This document shows positions 28,353 through 36,716 of a stretch of DNA of 64,000 nucleotides, piece after piece. The stretch's first letter is position 1; each line of letters starts with the position of its first letter. The translations under genes and the position numbers were made by a program. The notes beneath the pieces were generated by a model, which saw only the letters and a program-made list of their open reading frames with translations, searched no databases and was not told the origin of the DNA. Origin of the DNA: Truepera radiovictrix DSM 17093 (GTDB taxonomy: Bacteria > Deinococcota > Deinococci > Deinococcales > Trueperaceae); assembly GCF_000092425.1 (NCBI RefSeq), contig NC_014221.1:1-64000 (forward strand). The letters are read 5' to 3'.

Positions 28353-29675
28353 GTGAGACGCCGCCGTCTCAGCCGTGGGGTGCAGCTGCTGGGGCTTCTT
28401 ATCGCGGTGCTCGGGCTCTGCGGTTACTGGCTCACCCGCGACGTGCAGCGCACCGTGTTGAGCCCCGAGGAGGCGCGGCTCCTTAACCCCGAGGGCGCCG
28501 CGTTCCAGGCGAGCTTCGTCGTCGCGGGGCGCGACTACGACTACGACCCCGCGGGGCCGCTGGTGTGGCAGGACGGCGAGTGGGTGCGCAGCTTTACCAC
28601 CGAGCCCCGCCTGGGCTACCGGACCGACACCATCTTGTACGTCAACTTCGTCGGCAACCGCATCTACATGGTCTCGGTGCCGCGCGACATCTTTTTGCCG
28701 CGGTTTCAGATCCCCATCAACGAGGTCTACGCCTACCCCGAGACCTATGGTTCGGCGAGCCGCGCCGACAACCTCAGGCGCGCGGTCAGCGAGCTTTTGG
28801 GGGTCCCTATCGACTACTACGCGGTGATCAACATCGATATCTTCGAGCGGCTCGTCGACGCCATCGGCGGGGTCGAGCTCGAGGTGCCCCGCGCGATGGT
28901 CTACCGCGACCAAGCAGCGGGGCTCGAGATCGATCTGCAGCCGGGGTTTCAACGCCTCTCCGGCGCCGAGGCGGCGGGCTTTGTGCGCTACCGCGAGCTG
29001 CTGCGCGGCGACATCGACCGCATCGACAACGTTAAAACGCTCGCGTACGCGGTGCTCGGCCGTCTGCAAGAGCTCAACGTCCGCGCCGCCCTCAAACTCC
29101 CCGAACTCATCGACACCTACTTCGATGAGGTCGATACGAACGCGAGCCCCGCGCTCTTTTCGCAGCTCCTGCCGCGCCTCGGGGAGATGACGCTCGAGGC
29201 GGCGACGCTGCCGACCTCCGACATGGAGGGGAGCGGCCGCTTTTTGGAGACCGACCCCGAAGCGGTCGAGGCGTTTTTGGCGACCCTTTTTGGCGGCACC
29301 GCCCGCACGGTGACGCGCACCCCCGAGGGGCGGGTGCTGCTGACCGACCGCAGCGGGGTGCCGGGGGCCGGCGACAGGGTGCGCGAGCTGCTGCTCGCCG
29401 CCGGGGTGGCGCCCGAGCAGCTGCGCGTGCGCCGCGGCGCGCCGGACGCGATCACGCGGGTGATCGTCACCCGCGAGAGCCTCGCGGCCGCCCCCTTCTA
29501 CGCCGACCTGCTCGGGGTAGGCTGGCAGCAGATCGACCGCTTTGCGGTCGACGCCGACATCGAGGTGATCTTGGGGCAAGACGCGGCCCGCTTCGACCTC
29601 TTTAGGCGCGCCCAGGCGCCCACGCCACAGATGTCCACACCCCCATCAAGTCCACACGTTTCCACAGGAGGTTAG
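28353..29675 (+). CDS. LytR-CpsA-Psr (LCP) family cell-wall glycopolymer transferase
   Basis: LCP proteins attach polymers to peptidoglycan at the outer face of the membrane. The 440-residue protein has one N-terminal membrane anchor (LLGLLIAVLGLCGYW) and an LCP domain (about 90-240) with the signature arginines and aspartates in YRTDTILYVNF, MVSVPRDIFLP and RYRELLRGDIDRIDNV. A LytR_C-like domain follows (about 320-420). The start is GTG. The last codons contain the AGGAGG used by rsfS. Confidence 0.9.
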   Translation: MRRRRLSRGVQLLGLLIAVLGLCGYWLTRDVQRTVLSPEEARLLNPEGAAFQASFVVAGRDYDYDPAGPLVWQDGEWVRSFTTEPRLGYRTDTILYVNFVGNRIYMVSVPRDIFLPRFQIPINEVYAYPETYGSASRADNLRRAVSELLGVPIDYYAVINIDIFERLVDAIGGVELEVPRAMVYRDQAAGLEIDLQPGFQRLSGAEAAGFVRYRELLRGDIDRIDNVKTLAYAVLGRLQELNVRAALKLPELIDTYFDEVDTNASPALFSQLLPRLGEMTLEAATLPTSDMEGSGRFLETDPEAVEAFLATLFGGTARTVTRTPEGRVLLTDRSGVPGAGDRVRELLLAAGVAPEQLRVRRGAPDAITRVIVTRESLAAAPFYADLLGVGWQQIDRFAVDADIEVILGQDAARFDLFRRAQAPTPQMSTPPSSPHVSTGG

Positions 29676-29679
29676 CACG

Positions 29680-30069
29680 ATTACCCACAAACTGTCCGCA
29701 ACCGACGTGCCCGACGTCGTCCAACGCATCGTCGACGCCCTCGACGATCGGCGCGCCAAAGACATCGCCGTGCTCGACTTGCGGCGCGCTTCGGAGACGC
29801 TCGACTACTTTATCGTCGCGACCGGTGAGTCGAGCCTGCAGCTGCGCGCCCTCGAGGAGAGCGTACGCGATAAGCTCGAAGCCGTCGGGGTGCGCCCCAA
29901 AGGGGTCGAGGGCCCTTCGACCCGTTGGGTGCTGCTCGACTACGGGTTTGTCGTGGTGCACATCATGAGCCCCGAAGCGCGCGACTTCTACGACCTCGAG
30001 GGCCTGTGGGCTGACGCCGAACGGCTCGAGGTGACGCCGACGCCGCCGGCCGCCACCCCGCCCGCTTAA
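29680..30069 (+). CDS. rsfS: Ribosomal silencing factor RsfS, possible AUU start
   Basis: RsfS binds L14 and blocks subunit joining when nutrients are low. The conserved part reads DDRRAKDIAVLDLRRASETLDYFIVATG and WVLLDYGFVVVHIM. The start is unusual: a perfect AGGAGGT (29666-29672) is followed 8 nt later by in-frame ATT (29680), giving 129 residues. The first ordinary start, GTG 29707 (120 residues), is 34 nt from that site and has none of its own. I annotate the ATT start as the better fit; the GTG form remains possible. Confidence 0.85.
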   Translation: MTHKLSATDVPDVVQRIVDALDDRRAKDIAVLDLRRASETLDYFIVATGESSLQLRALEESVRDKLEAVGVRPKGVEGPSTRWVLLDYGFVVVHIMSPEARDFYDLEGLWADAERLEVTPTPPAATPPA

Positions 30070-30074
30070 GGCGC

Positions 30075-30413
30075 GTGCGGCACTGGGCCGAGGAGGTCGC
30101 TAAGGCGCACCTGCAGCGCTTGGGCTACCGCGTCGTGGCCGAGAACTACCGCGTGCGCGGGGCCGAGATCGACCTCATCGCCGAAGCCGAAGGGGTGCTC
30201 GTCATCGTCGAGGTCAAGCAGCGCCGCCGCGACCGCTTCGGCACCCCCGCGGAGCAGCTGACGCCCCAAAAGCTCAGGCGGCTCCAGCAGGCCGCGCTCC
30301 TCTACCTCGCGGAGCGCTACGGCCGCGACGATCTGCCGCTGCGCTTCGACGCCGTACTGGTCTCCGGGAGCCGCGAGCGCTACCGGCTCGAGCACCTGCA
30401 AAGAATTCTCTAG
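30075..30413 (+). CDS. YraN family (UPF0102) endonuclease-like protein
   Basis: The 112-residue protein has the YraN pattern: GEEVAKAHL-like WAEEVAKAHLQRLGYRVVAENYR, then RGAEIDLIAEAEGVLVIVEVKQR, which is the D...ExK core of the restriction-endonuclease fold. Family function is not established, although a role in recombination or RNA handling has been suggested. The start is GTG, 5 bp after rsfS. It closes the conserved block that begins at obgE. Confidence 0.9.
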   Translation: MRHWAEEVAKAHLQRLGYRVVAENYRVRGAEIDLIAEAEGVLVIVEVKQRRRDRFGTPAEQLTPQKLRRLQQAALLYLAERYGRDDLPLRFDAVLVSGSRERYRLEHLQRIL

Positions 30414-30522
30414 CCCTCTTGGACGGTGCCACGTTGGACACCCCACACCGCAACTCCACGCCCCTCCCGCTCGGGCGCCTCCCTGGCCCGGGGTGTCGGC
30501 GTGCGCTCAAGGGGGGGCGTTA

Positions 30523-31134
30523 GTGGGGGCGGTGCGCGTCAAGATCTGCGGCGTCACCCGCACCGAGGACGCGCTCCTCGCCGAAGCCGCGGGGGCGGAC
30601 GCGGTGGGGTTTATCTTCGCCGAACGCTCCAAGCGCCACGTGACCCTCGAAGCGGCCAGGGAGATGAGCGCGGCCTTGGGACCCTTTATCGCTCGCGTCG
30701 GCGTCTTTGTCGACGCCCCCTTCGAGGAGGTCGTGGCGTGCGTCAGGGCGCTTCGCCTCGACGCCGTGCAGCTGCACGGGGGCGAAGACGCCCCCTATGC
30801 GGCGGCGCTACAGCGGCACGTCCGGGTCGTGCGCGCCGTGGGGTTCTCCCCCGAGCTCGACCCCGCGGCGCTGAGCGGCTACCCCGCCGACGCGCTGCTC
30901 CTCGACGGGCTCACCCCCGGCAGCGGGGAGCGCTTCTCGTGGGCGGCGGCGGCGGCCTTTCGGGGGTGGCCGCGCCTCCTCCTCGCCGGCGGGCTCACCC
31001 CCGACAACGTCGCCGCCGGTATCGCGGCGCTCCGCCCCTACGGGGTCGACGTAGCCTCGGGGGTCGAGCTCCGCCCGGGGGTCAAAGACCCCCGCAAAGT
31101 ACAAGATTTTGTACGCGCCGCGAAGTCGCTTTAA
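30523..31134 (+). CDS. trpF: Phosphoribosylanthranilate isomerase
   Basis: TrpF isomerises phosphoribosylanthranilate in tryptophan synthesis. The protein is a TIM barrel with KICGVTRTEDALLA (catalytic Cys), GFIFAERSKRHV, VGVFVDA, VQLHGGE, LLLDGLTPGSGERFSW (catalytic Asp) and LAGGLTPDNVA. I favour GTG 30523 (203 residues) because the family begins just before KICG; GTG 30493 would add ten residues. No other trp gene is in the window. Confidence 0.93.
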   Translation: MGAVRVKICGVTRTEDALLAEAAGADAVGFIFAERSKRHVTLEAAREMSAALGPFIARVGVFVDAPFEEVVACVRALRLDAVQLHGGEDAPYAAALQRHVRVVRAVGFSPELDPAALSGYPADALLLDGLTPGSGERFSWAAAAAFRGWPRLLLAGGLTPDNVAAGIAALRPYGVDVASGVELRPGVKDPRKVQDFVRAAKSL

Positions 31135-31152
31135 GCGGGTGGTGCCTCAACG

Positions 31153-31348
31153 TTATCCACAGCTTCGCCCGGGGTTGTGGATAACGCGCTTTGCGCCGTG
31201 CAGCACCCCACTTTTCTTCGGTGGTCGGGAGAACGCTCGTGCTGGACGCGCTTTTTGCGGTTTTCGTAAAGCGCGGGCTGCCTAGCAGAACTGTCACCCT
31301 TTTGTCAAGGGCGAAACTTATCCACAGCTCGAGCGGGGTTTATCCACA
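31153..31348. promoter_or_regulatory. Distal cluster of four perfect DnaA boxes
   Basis: The 382-bp gap between trpF and the carboxyltransferase gene has no convincing gene. It holds four exact consensus DnaA boxes: TTATCCACA at 31153-31161, its complement at 31176-31184, and TTATCCACA at 31318-31326 and 31340-31348. The first two form an inverted pair 14 bp apart; the last two are direct with starts 22 bp apart (about two helical turns). Each pair is flanked by GC-rich sequence. This resembles titration or reactivation sites (datA, DARS) of other bacteria, though no homology is claimed. Confidence 0.8.
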
Positions 31349-31516
31349 GCGTTTCGCGTACACTAACCTGCGTACCCTGCGCTAACACCCCAACGCCGTG
31401 CCGAGGAGGTTGAGCGACGAAGTCACAGAGGTGCTCGAGGGTCAGGGGGCGGTCGTGGGCTGACCACCCCCTCGTTGGCGCGTGTGAGGGGCACCTCGTG
31501 ACCACGTCGGTTACCT

Positions 31517-33187
31517 ATGGACGAACTCAAAAGCAGCCTAACGCTAACGGAACGCCGCGAGGGACCCTTTCACGCCCACCGCAAAGCCTGGAAGGCGCTC
31601 GCTGCCCAGCTCGCCGCCGACCGCGCGCGGCTCGCCGCCGGCGGGGGGGAGGGGGCGGTAGCGCGGCAGCACGCCAAGGGCCGCTTAACGGCGCGCGAGC
31701 GCGTCGCGGCGCTTGTCGACCCCGGTACGCCCTTCGACGAGCTGATGACCTTCGCCGGCGACGGGCTCTATCCAGAAGTCGGCGGTGCGCCCTCTGGTGG
31801 CGTGGTCACGGGGATCGGGCGGGTGGCCGGGCGCAACTGGCTGATCATCGCCAACGACGCGACTGTCAAGGCCGGGGCGTTTTTCCCGATCACCGCCAAA
31901 AAGGTCATCCGGGCGCAGACGATCGCGCTCGAAAACCACCTGCCGGTCATCTACCTGGTCGACTCGGCGGGGGTCTATCTGCCCATGCAAGATGAGATCT
32001 TCCCCGACCAGGACGACTTCGGGAGGGTGTTTTACCTCAACGCGCGCCTCAGCGCCGCCGGCGTGCCGCAGCTCGCAGCGATCATGGGCAACTGCGTGGC
32101 GGGCGGGGCCTACCTGCCGGTCATGTGCGACACGCTGGTGATGACGGAGGGGTCGGGGCTCTACCTGGCAGGTCCGGCGCTCGTCAAAGCGGCGATCGGT
32201 CAGAACGTCTCGAGCGAGGAGCTGGGCGGCGGCCGTCTCCACGCCGAGGTCTCCGGCACCGCCGACTACCTCGAGCGGAGCGACGCGGACGCTCTGCAGC
32301 GCCTGCGGACGCTCGCCGGCAGCTACGCCCCCGCCGCTCAAGCCCCGTGGGCTTTGGGGCGCACTGAGAGCCGCGAGCCGAAGCTGCCGGCAGACGACCT
32401 CTATGGCCTGGTGCCGGCCGACGGCGGCACCGCCCCCTACGATGTCCGCGAGGTCATCGGTCGGCTCGTCGACGCCTCGCAGTTTAGCGAGTACCGGGCG
32501 CGCTACGGCCGCACCATCGTCTGCGGCACCGCGCGGCTCGGCGGTTTCTCGGTCGGCATCGTTGCCAACCAGCGCCTGGTGGTGCGCAACAAGGGGCGGC
32601 TCGAGGTCGGCGGGGTGATCTACGCCGAGGCGGCGGACAAGGCCGCCCGGTTTGTCCTCAACTGCAACCAAGCGGGCATTCCCATCCTCTTTTTGCACGA
32701 CGTCACGGGTTTCATGGTGGGGCGGGAGAGCGAAGCCGAGGGGATCATCCGGCGCGGCGCCAAGCTCGTCAACGCGGTCTCCAACAGCGTCGTGCCGCGC
32801 CTCAGCGTGATCTTGGGGGGCTCTTATGGCGCGGGGCACTACGCGATGTGCGGCAAGGCCTACGGCCCCCGCTTTCTCTACGCGTGGCCCTCGGCGCGCT
32901 ACAGCGTGATGGGGGGGCAGCAGGCGGCCAAGACGATCCTGGACATCCAGGTCGCGCAGCTTAAGCGGCGCGGGGTGACGCCCGACGACGCGGCCCTCGC
33001 GGAGCTCTACGAGCGCATCAAGGCCGACTACGACCGCGCGCTCGACATCCGCTACGCCGCCGCGCGGCTCTGGGTCGACGAGGTGATCTTGCCCTTGGAG
33101 ACCCGCGAACGCCTCATCCGCGCGCTCGAGGTCTGCGCGCTTAACCCGCAGCAAGAGGCGCTCAAGCTAGGGGTGTTTCAGGTCTAG
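31517..33187 (+). CDS. Acyl-CoA carboxylase carboxyltransferase (beta) subunit
   Basis: This subunit moves carboxyl from biotin to an acyl-CoA such as propionyl- or methylcrotonyl-CoA. The 556-residue protein has both crotonase-like halves: the N-half with HAKGRLTARERVAALVDPG, LVDSAGVYLPMQ and GNCVAGGAYLPVM, and the C-half with FLHDVTGFMVGRESEAEGI, GGSYGAGHYAMCGKAY and AWPSARYSVMGG. These resemble the methylcrotonyl-CoA branch. No biotin carboxylase or biotin carrier gene is adjacent, so the substrate cannot be fixed from context. Confidence 0.85.
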   Translation: MDELKSSLTLTERREGPFHAHRKAWKALAAQLAADRARLAAGGGEGAVARQHAKGRLTARERVAALVDPGTPFDELMTFAGDGLYPEVGGAPSGGVVTGIGRVAGRNWLIIANDATVKAGAFFPITAKKVIRAQTIALENHLPVIYLVDSAGVYLPMQDEIFPDQDDFGRVFYLNARLSAAGVPQLAAIMGNCVAGGAYLPVMCDTLVMTEGSGLYLAGPALVKAAIGQNVSSEELGGGRLHAEVSGTADYLERSDADALQRLRTLAGSYAPAAQAPWALGRTESREPKLPADDLYGLVPADGGTAPYDVREVIGRLVDASQFSEYRARYGRTIVCGTARLGGFSVGIVANQRLVVRNKGRLEVGGVIYAEAADKAARFVLNCNQAGIPILFLHDVTGFMVGRESEAEGIIRRGAKLVNAVSNSVVPRLSVILGGSYGAGHYAMCGKAYGPRFLYAWPSARYSVMGGQQAAKTILDIQVAQLKRRGVTPDDAALAELYERIKADYDRALDIRYAAARLWVDEVILPLETRERLIRALEVCALNPQQEALKLGVFQV

Positions 33188-33207
33188 CGCGCCGTGAGTC
33201 TTTGGGT

Positions 33208-33705
33208 CTAGCTGCGCGAACGGCGCTTCGGCGGCCAGTCGCCCAGCATCCGCCGCAAGTCGACGATCTGCCCCGCGTGGTAGGCGGTGTGGTCGGCCGC
33301 GAGCAGAACCTGCCGCAAGGGGGTGTGCTCGGGGTGGTGGGGGAGCGGGGCAACGAGGTCGCACGTCGGGTCGCGAACGAGGGCGACAAAGGCCTCGAGG
33401 TCGCGCGCGTAGCCCTCCAGAGCGGCCTGCCAGGCGCTCTCGGGGAGGTCGCTGCGGTTTTCGGGCCAGTAGCCCCCCGGCCACTCGGGCGAACGCCACG
33501 CGGGGTCGACGGTGTAGTGGAGCAGGTCGTGCTGCGCGATGCGGACGTGCTCGAGGAGCTGCCAGATGGAGTGCAACCCGGGTGGGCGGTGGGTGCGCCA
33601 CTCGGGGGGGAGCCCTTCGAGGGCGCCCAGAAGGCTGACGTGCGCGCCCTCGCCGCGAAGCAGCTTTTCGAGGGTCTGGCGCAGGGTGGTGTCGCGTAGG
33701 TTCAT
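33208..33705 (-). CDS. DinB-like metalloenzyme-fold protein
   Basis: This 165-residue protein has the DinB four-helix pattern with three spaced histidines: H in LLEHVRIAQHD, and the HTAYHAGQI motif near the C-terminus. Such proteins bind a metal and some act as thiol transferases (bacillithiol, mycothiol); the true role here is unknown. I use ATG 33705, as the helix begins there; GTG 33723 would add six residues. It is convergent with the carboxyltransferase gene. Confidence 0.8.
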   Translation of the reverse strand: MNLRDTTLRQTLEKLLRGEGAHVSLLGALEGLPPEWRTHRPPGLHSIWQLLEHVRIAQHDLLHYTVDPAWRSPEWPGGYWPENRSDLPESAWQAALEGYARDLEAFVALVRDPTCDLVAPLPHHPEHTPLRQVLLAADHTAYHAGQIVDLRRMLGDWPPKRRSRS

Positions 33706-33915
33706 CGGATGCCATCCCGCCACGGCCGGCTCTGCGCGCCCGAAGGCGTCGGGCGACCGCTAAGTGGGGTCGTGGCGTGGCTCGCAGACCGGGTGTTCAA
33801 CCTCGCCTCCTGACACCGTTATACCGAGTTTGGGGGGGCGGCTTTCAGCGTAGAGCACACCTTTAGCCACATCCCCCGTCACCTTACGAAAGTAGCGGCA
33901 GGGCGAGGGGGTGAG

Positions 33916-33950
33916 GCCGCCCCCACCCTCGGGTCGAGGGTGGGGGCGGC
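33916..33950. repeat. Long GC stem-loop in a gene-free gap
   Basis: A perfect 15-bp stem (33916-33930 with 33936-33950) with a 5-nt loop can be extended by three more pairs past one bulged G. There is no T run on either strand, so it is not a standard terminator. It lies in the gap 33706-34043, which otherwise holds only a 10-bp tandem duplication (CAGGAGGTAG, 33978-33997) and a TATGCT -10 box at 34030. Confidence 0.6.
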
Positions 33951-34153
33951 GCTCAGCTTGGTGGCGCAGAGCGACCTCAGGAGGTAGCAGGAGGTAGGGT
34001 TGGGGGCTGACCGCGCAGCGTCGCAGCGGTATGCTAAAGCATCATGCTCGTTCGTGCTTTGCCCCGAGGCGCGCGGCCGCGCCGACCCCTGCGGCGTGCG
34101 ACCGATGCGCGTGCCTGTCGCCGCGGGGTCCGTCGCCCCAGGGGAGGAGCGCG

Positions 34154-35818
34154 TTGAGCTTCGCGCAACCGCTCTTTCTGGGGTTGCTCGCGGCGCTGCC
34201 ACTCATCGTGTGGCTCCACTTTTTAAGGGCGCGCCGGCGCACCGAGCGGGTCTCGGCCCTGTTCTTGTGGGTGCAGGCGCGCGAGGCGGCCGCGCAGCGC
34301 CGGCGCCTCTCACCGACGTGGCTGCTCGTCGCGCAGCTGCTTTTCGTGACGCTTTTAGCGCTCGCTCTGGCGCAACCGCAGTTCGGGCGCCCCGCCGTCC
34401 CGCCCCGCATCCTCATCCTCGACGCTTCGGCCAGCATGGCCGCCGAGGAGCCGCAGGGGACGCGCCTCGCGCAGGCGGTAGCGCTCGCCGAGGGGTTGCT
34501 TGGCGGCGCCGGTGAGGTCGCGGTGGTGCGCGCGGGTCTCGCCGCGACCGTGGTGCAACCCCTGACCAGCGACCACGCCGCCGTGCGCGCGGCGCTCTCG
34601 GGGCTCGAGGCCGCCGACGCAAGCGCCGCACTCGGGGAGGCGCTCGAGCTCGCCCGCACGCTCGCCCCCGACGCGGAGCTGCACGTGATCGGCGACCAGG
34701 CCCCGCCCCCCGGATGGCAGGTCTACGTGCACCCCGTCGGGACAGAGGTTCCGAACGTGGGGATCAGCGCGCTCGAAGCGGCGTTTGGTCGGCTCTTCGC
34801 CTCGGTGGTGTCGAATACCCCCTACCCGCAGACGCTCGAACTCGTCTTCGAGCGCGGTGATGAGAGCGTCCGCACCACGGTGCTCGTCCCGGCGCGCGGC
34901 CAGGCCAACGTCTCGGTGCCGGTCGATGACACCGGCGGCGTCTACCGCGCGCGGCTCGAGGGTTTGGGCGAGGACGCGCTCGCGCTCGACAACGAAGCCT
35001 GGATCGGCAGCCGCGAGCTGCGCGCGCTCGTGAGCCCGCCGAGCACCCCCGTGGAGCGCGCCCTCGGGGCGATGCCGGGGGTCGCCGTGCAGAGCCTGCT
35101 CCTGCGCGAGGGGGACAGCTTGCCCGAGGCTGAGCTCACCGTCTGGCTCGGTTTGCCGCCCGACCCGCTCCCCGCGGGCGATGTGATCCTCTTTGCGCCC
35201 CCGCAGGAAGCGCCGACCTACGGGCGCGTCGCCGACTGGGTGCGGAGCGACCCGCTCCTGCGCTTTGTCGACCTCGCCGGGGTGGTGCTGCCCCTGGCGA
35301 GCGCCGAGCAGCTGCGGGCGTGGTCGCCGCTCCCTCTGGCGGAGGCCGAGGTGCTCGCGCAGACGAGCGCGCTCACCCCGGCGCTGCTGCGTTGGCGCGC
35401 GGACGGGCGCACGGTGCTCTTCTTCCCCTTCTACCCGTCGCAGACCGACCTCGTCCGCCGCCCCGCTTTTCCCGTGCTGCTCGCGAACGCGGTCGCCGAG
35501 GGGCGCACCGACGCGCCCCTGCCGCTCGGCACCCCGCTAGGCGGCGGGGCGCGCGCGCTAGCGCCGGGGCTCTTCGAGGTGGGTGAGCGCACCGTGGCGG
35601 CGAGCCTGCTGAGCGCTGCGGAGTCGCGCCTCGAGGTCACCGCACAGCCGCGCGTTCCGCCGGAGGCCGCGCGCCCTGCCGCGTCCCCCCCCCAGGGGCG
35701 CACCGGCGCGCGCTTGCCGTTCTGGCTGCTTGTGGTAGCGGTAGCGCTGCTGCTCGCCGAGTGGCTGCTCTGGTCGCGCGGGCGCGGTTTGGGCTACCGT
35801 CTGCGGCGCGGCGCGTAG
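34154..35818 (+). CDS. BatA-like membrane protein with VWA-type domain
   Basis: The 554-residue protein starts MSFAQPLFLGLLAALPLIVW, the classic BatA/aerotolerance N-terminus with two membrane helices (about 5-20 and 55-75). A von Willebrand A-type domain follows with a DASASM metal site in place of DxSxS. A long periplasmic part and a last membrane helix (FWLLVVAVALLLAEWLLW) complete it. I use TTG 34154, preceded by GGGAGGAG and overlapping the stop of a short upstream frame. The MoxR, DUF58 and BatB partners that usually accompany it are absent here. Confidence 0.82.
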   Translation: MSFAQPLFLGLLAALPLIVWLHFLRARRRTERVSALFLWVQAREAAAQRRRLSPTWLLVAQLLFVTLLALALAQPQFGRPAVPPRILILDASASMAAEEPQGTRLAQAVALAEGLLGGAGEVAVVRAGLAATVVQPLTSDHAAVRAALSGLEAADASAALGEALELARTLAPDAELHVIGDQAPPPGWQVYVHPVGTEVPNVGISALEAAFGRLFASVVSNTPYPQTLELVFERGDESVRTTVLVPARGQANVSVPVDDTGGVYRARLEGLGEDALALDNEAWIGSRELRALVSPPSTPVERALGAMPGVAVQSLLLREGDSLPEAELTVWLGLPPDPLPAGDVILFAPPQEAPTYGRVADWVRSDPLLRFVDLAGVVLPLASAEQLRAWSPLPLAEAEVLAQTSALTPALLRWRADGRTVLFFPFYPSQTDLVRRPAFPVLLANAVAEGRTDAPLPLGTPLGGGARALAPGLFEVGERTVAASLLSAAESRLEVTAQPRVPPEAARPAASPPQGRTGARLPFWLLVVAVALLLAEWLLWSRGRGLGYRLRRGA

Positions 35819-35881
35819 CGCGGCCTCGGGCGCGCCTCACACGACGCTCGCTTTGGGAAGCGCATCTGCTAGGCTGAGGCC

Positions 35882-36205
35882 ATGAGCGAACTGCCGAGCA
35901 AAGAGGCGCTCCTCGAGGCGCTCAAGGTCGTCAAAGACCCCGAGATCCCGGTGAACGTCGTCGACCTGGGGCTCATCTACCGCCTCGAGGTCAAAGAGGG
36001 TGGCGAGGTCGACATCGACATGACCCTGACCAGCATGGGCTGCCCCGTTCAGGACATGATCCAAGCGGACGCGGAGCTGGCCTGCGTGCAGGTCGAGGGG
36101 GTTAAAAAGGTCAACGTCGAGTTCGTCTGGTCCCCCCCCTGGTCGCCCGCGAAGATGTCCGAGGACGGCAAAAAGCAGATGCGCATGTTTGGCTTTAACT
36201 TCTAG
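35882..36205 (+). CDS. SufT/MIP18-type iron-sulfur assembly protein (DUF59)
   Basis: The 107-residue protein has the DUF59 pattern: ALKVVKDPEIPVNVVDLGLIY, VDIDMTLTSMGCPVQDMI with the conserved Cys, and WSPPWSPAKMSEDGKKQM. Such proteins help maturation of Fe-S proteins. No suf cluster is near. A TAGGCT -10 box with an upstream TG lies 6 nt before the ATG, so the mRNA is probably leaderless. Confidence 0.9.
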   Translation: MSELPSKEALLEALKVVKDPEIPVNVVDLGLIYRLEVKEGGEVDIDMTLTSMGCPVQDMIQADAELACVQVEGVKKVNVEFVWSPPWSPAKMSEDGKKQMRMFGFNF

Positions 36206-36239
36206 GAGCTCTAAACGCCGCGCCGCGCGGCGACGAGCG

Positions 36240-36698
36240 CTACGCCCGGTGGTAAGGGTGACCGGCGCGGATCGTCTCGAGGCGGTAGAGCTGCTCTAAC
36301 AGGACGAGCCGCGCGAGCTCGTGCGGGAGCGTCAGCGCGGAGAGGCTCCAGAGCTCCCCAGCGGCCTCCCGCACGAGCTCGCTCAGCCCAGCCGCACCAC
36401 CGATCAGCAGGCTGACCTGGCTGACCCCGCGCGTCTCAAGCGCCGTGACGCGTTCGGCCAAAGCCTCGGACCGCCGCTGCTGAGCGCGTTCGTCGAGCGC
36501 GATGAGGTAGCCCCTAGCCGCCCCCAAGAGCGCCTCCCCCTCCTGCTGTTTGACGCTCTCGAGGTCCTGACCGCGCCCCTCTTTGAGCTCGAGCAGCTCT
36601 AGCGGCGCGTAAGCCTTGAGGCGCGCGGCGTAGTGCGCGCACCCCTCGGCGTAGAAGCCGCGCTTGAGTCGGCCGATGGCGACGACGCGGTACTTCAC
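36240..36698 (-). CDS. rlmH: 23S rRNA pseudouridine-1915 N3-methyltransferase RlmH
   Basis: RlmH is a SPOUT methyltransferase acting on 23S rRNA helix 69. The 152-residue protein has the trefoil-knot motifs: YLIALDERAQQRRSEALAE, SLLIGGAAGLS and the C-terminal LPHELARLVLLEQLYR with the ending GHPYHRA, typical of the family. It follows thyX on the same strand, 18 bp away. Confidence 0.96.
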   Translation of the reverse strand: MKYRVVAIGRLKRGFYAEGCAHYAARLKAYAPLELLELKEGRGQDLESVKQQEGEALLGAARGYLIALDERAQQRRSEALAERVTALETRGVSQVSLLIGGAAGLSELVREAAGELWSLSALTLPHELARLVLLEQLYRLETIRAGHPYHRA

Positions 36699-36716
36699 GG
36701 GGTGCGCGGCGGGTTG

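Noticed and set aside
29631-29689. Four 9-mers ending in CCACA at the LCP-rsfS junction, as a further DnaA cluster
   Set aside because: Each differs from TTATCCACA at one to three positions and they lie in coding sequence; too weak to call.
31191-31385. 64-codon frame in the distal DnaA-box gap
   Set aside because: No ribosome site, no recognisable product, and it is crossed by the DnaA boxes.
34000-34515. Frame with TTG start after the tandem AGGAGGT
   Set aside because: From 34154 on it is an out-of-frame shadow of the BatA-like gene, with Ala/Arg-rich composition.
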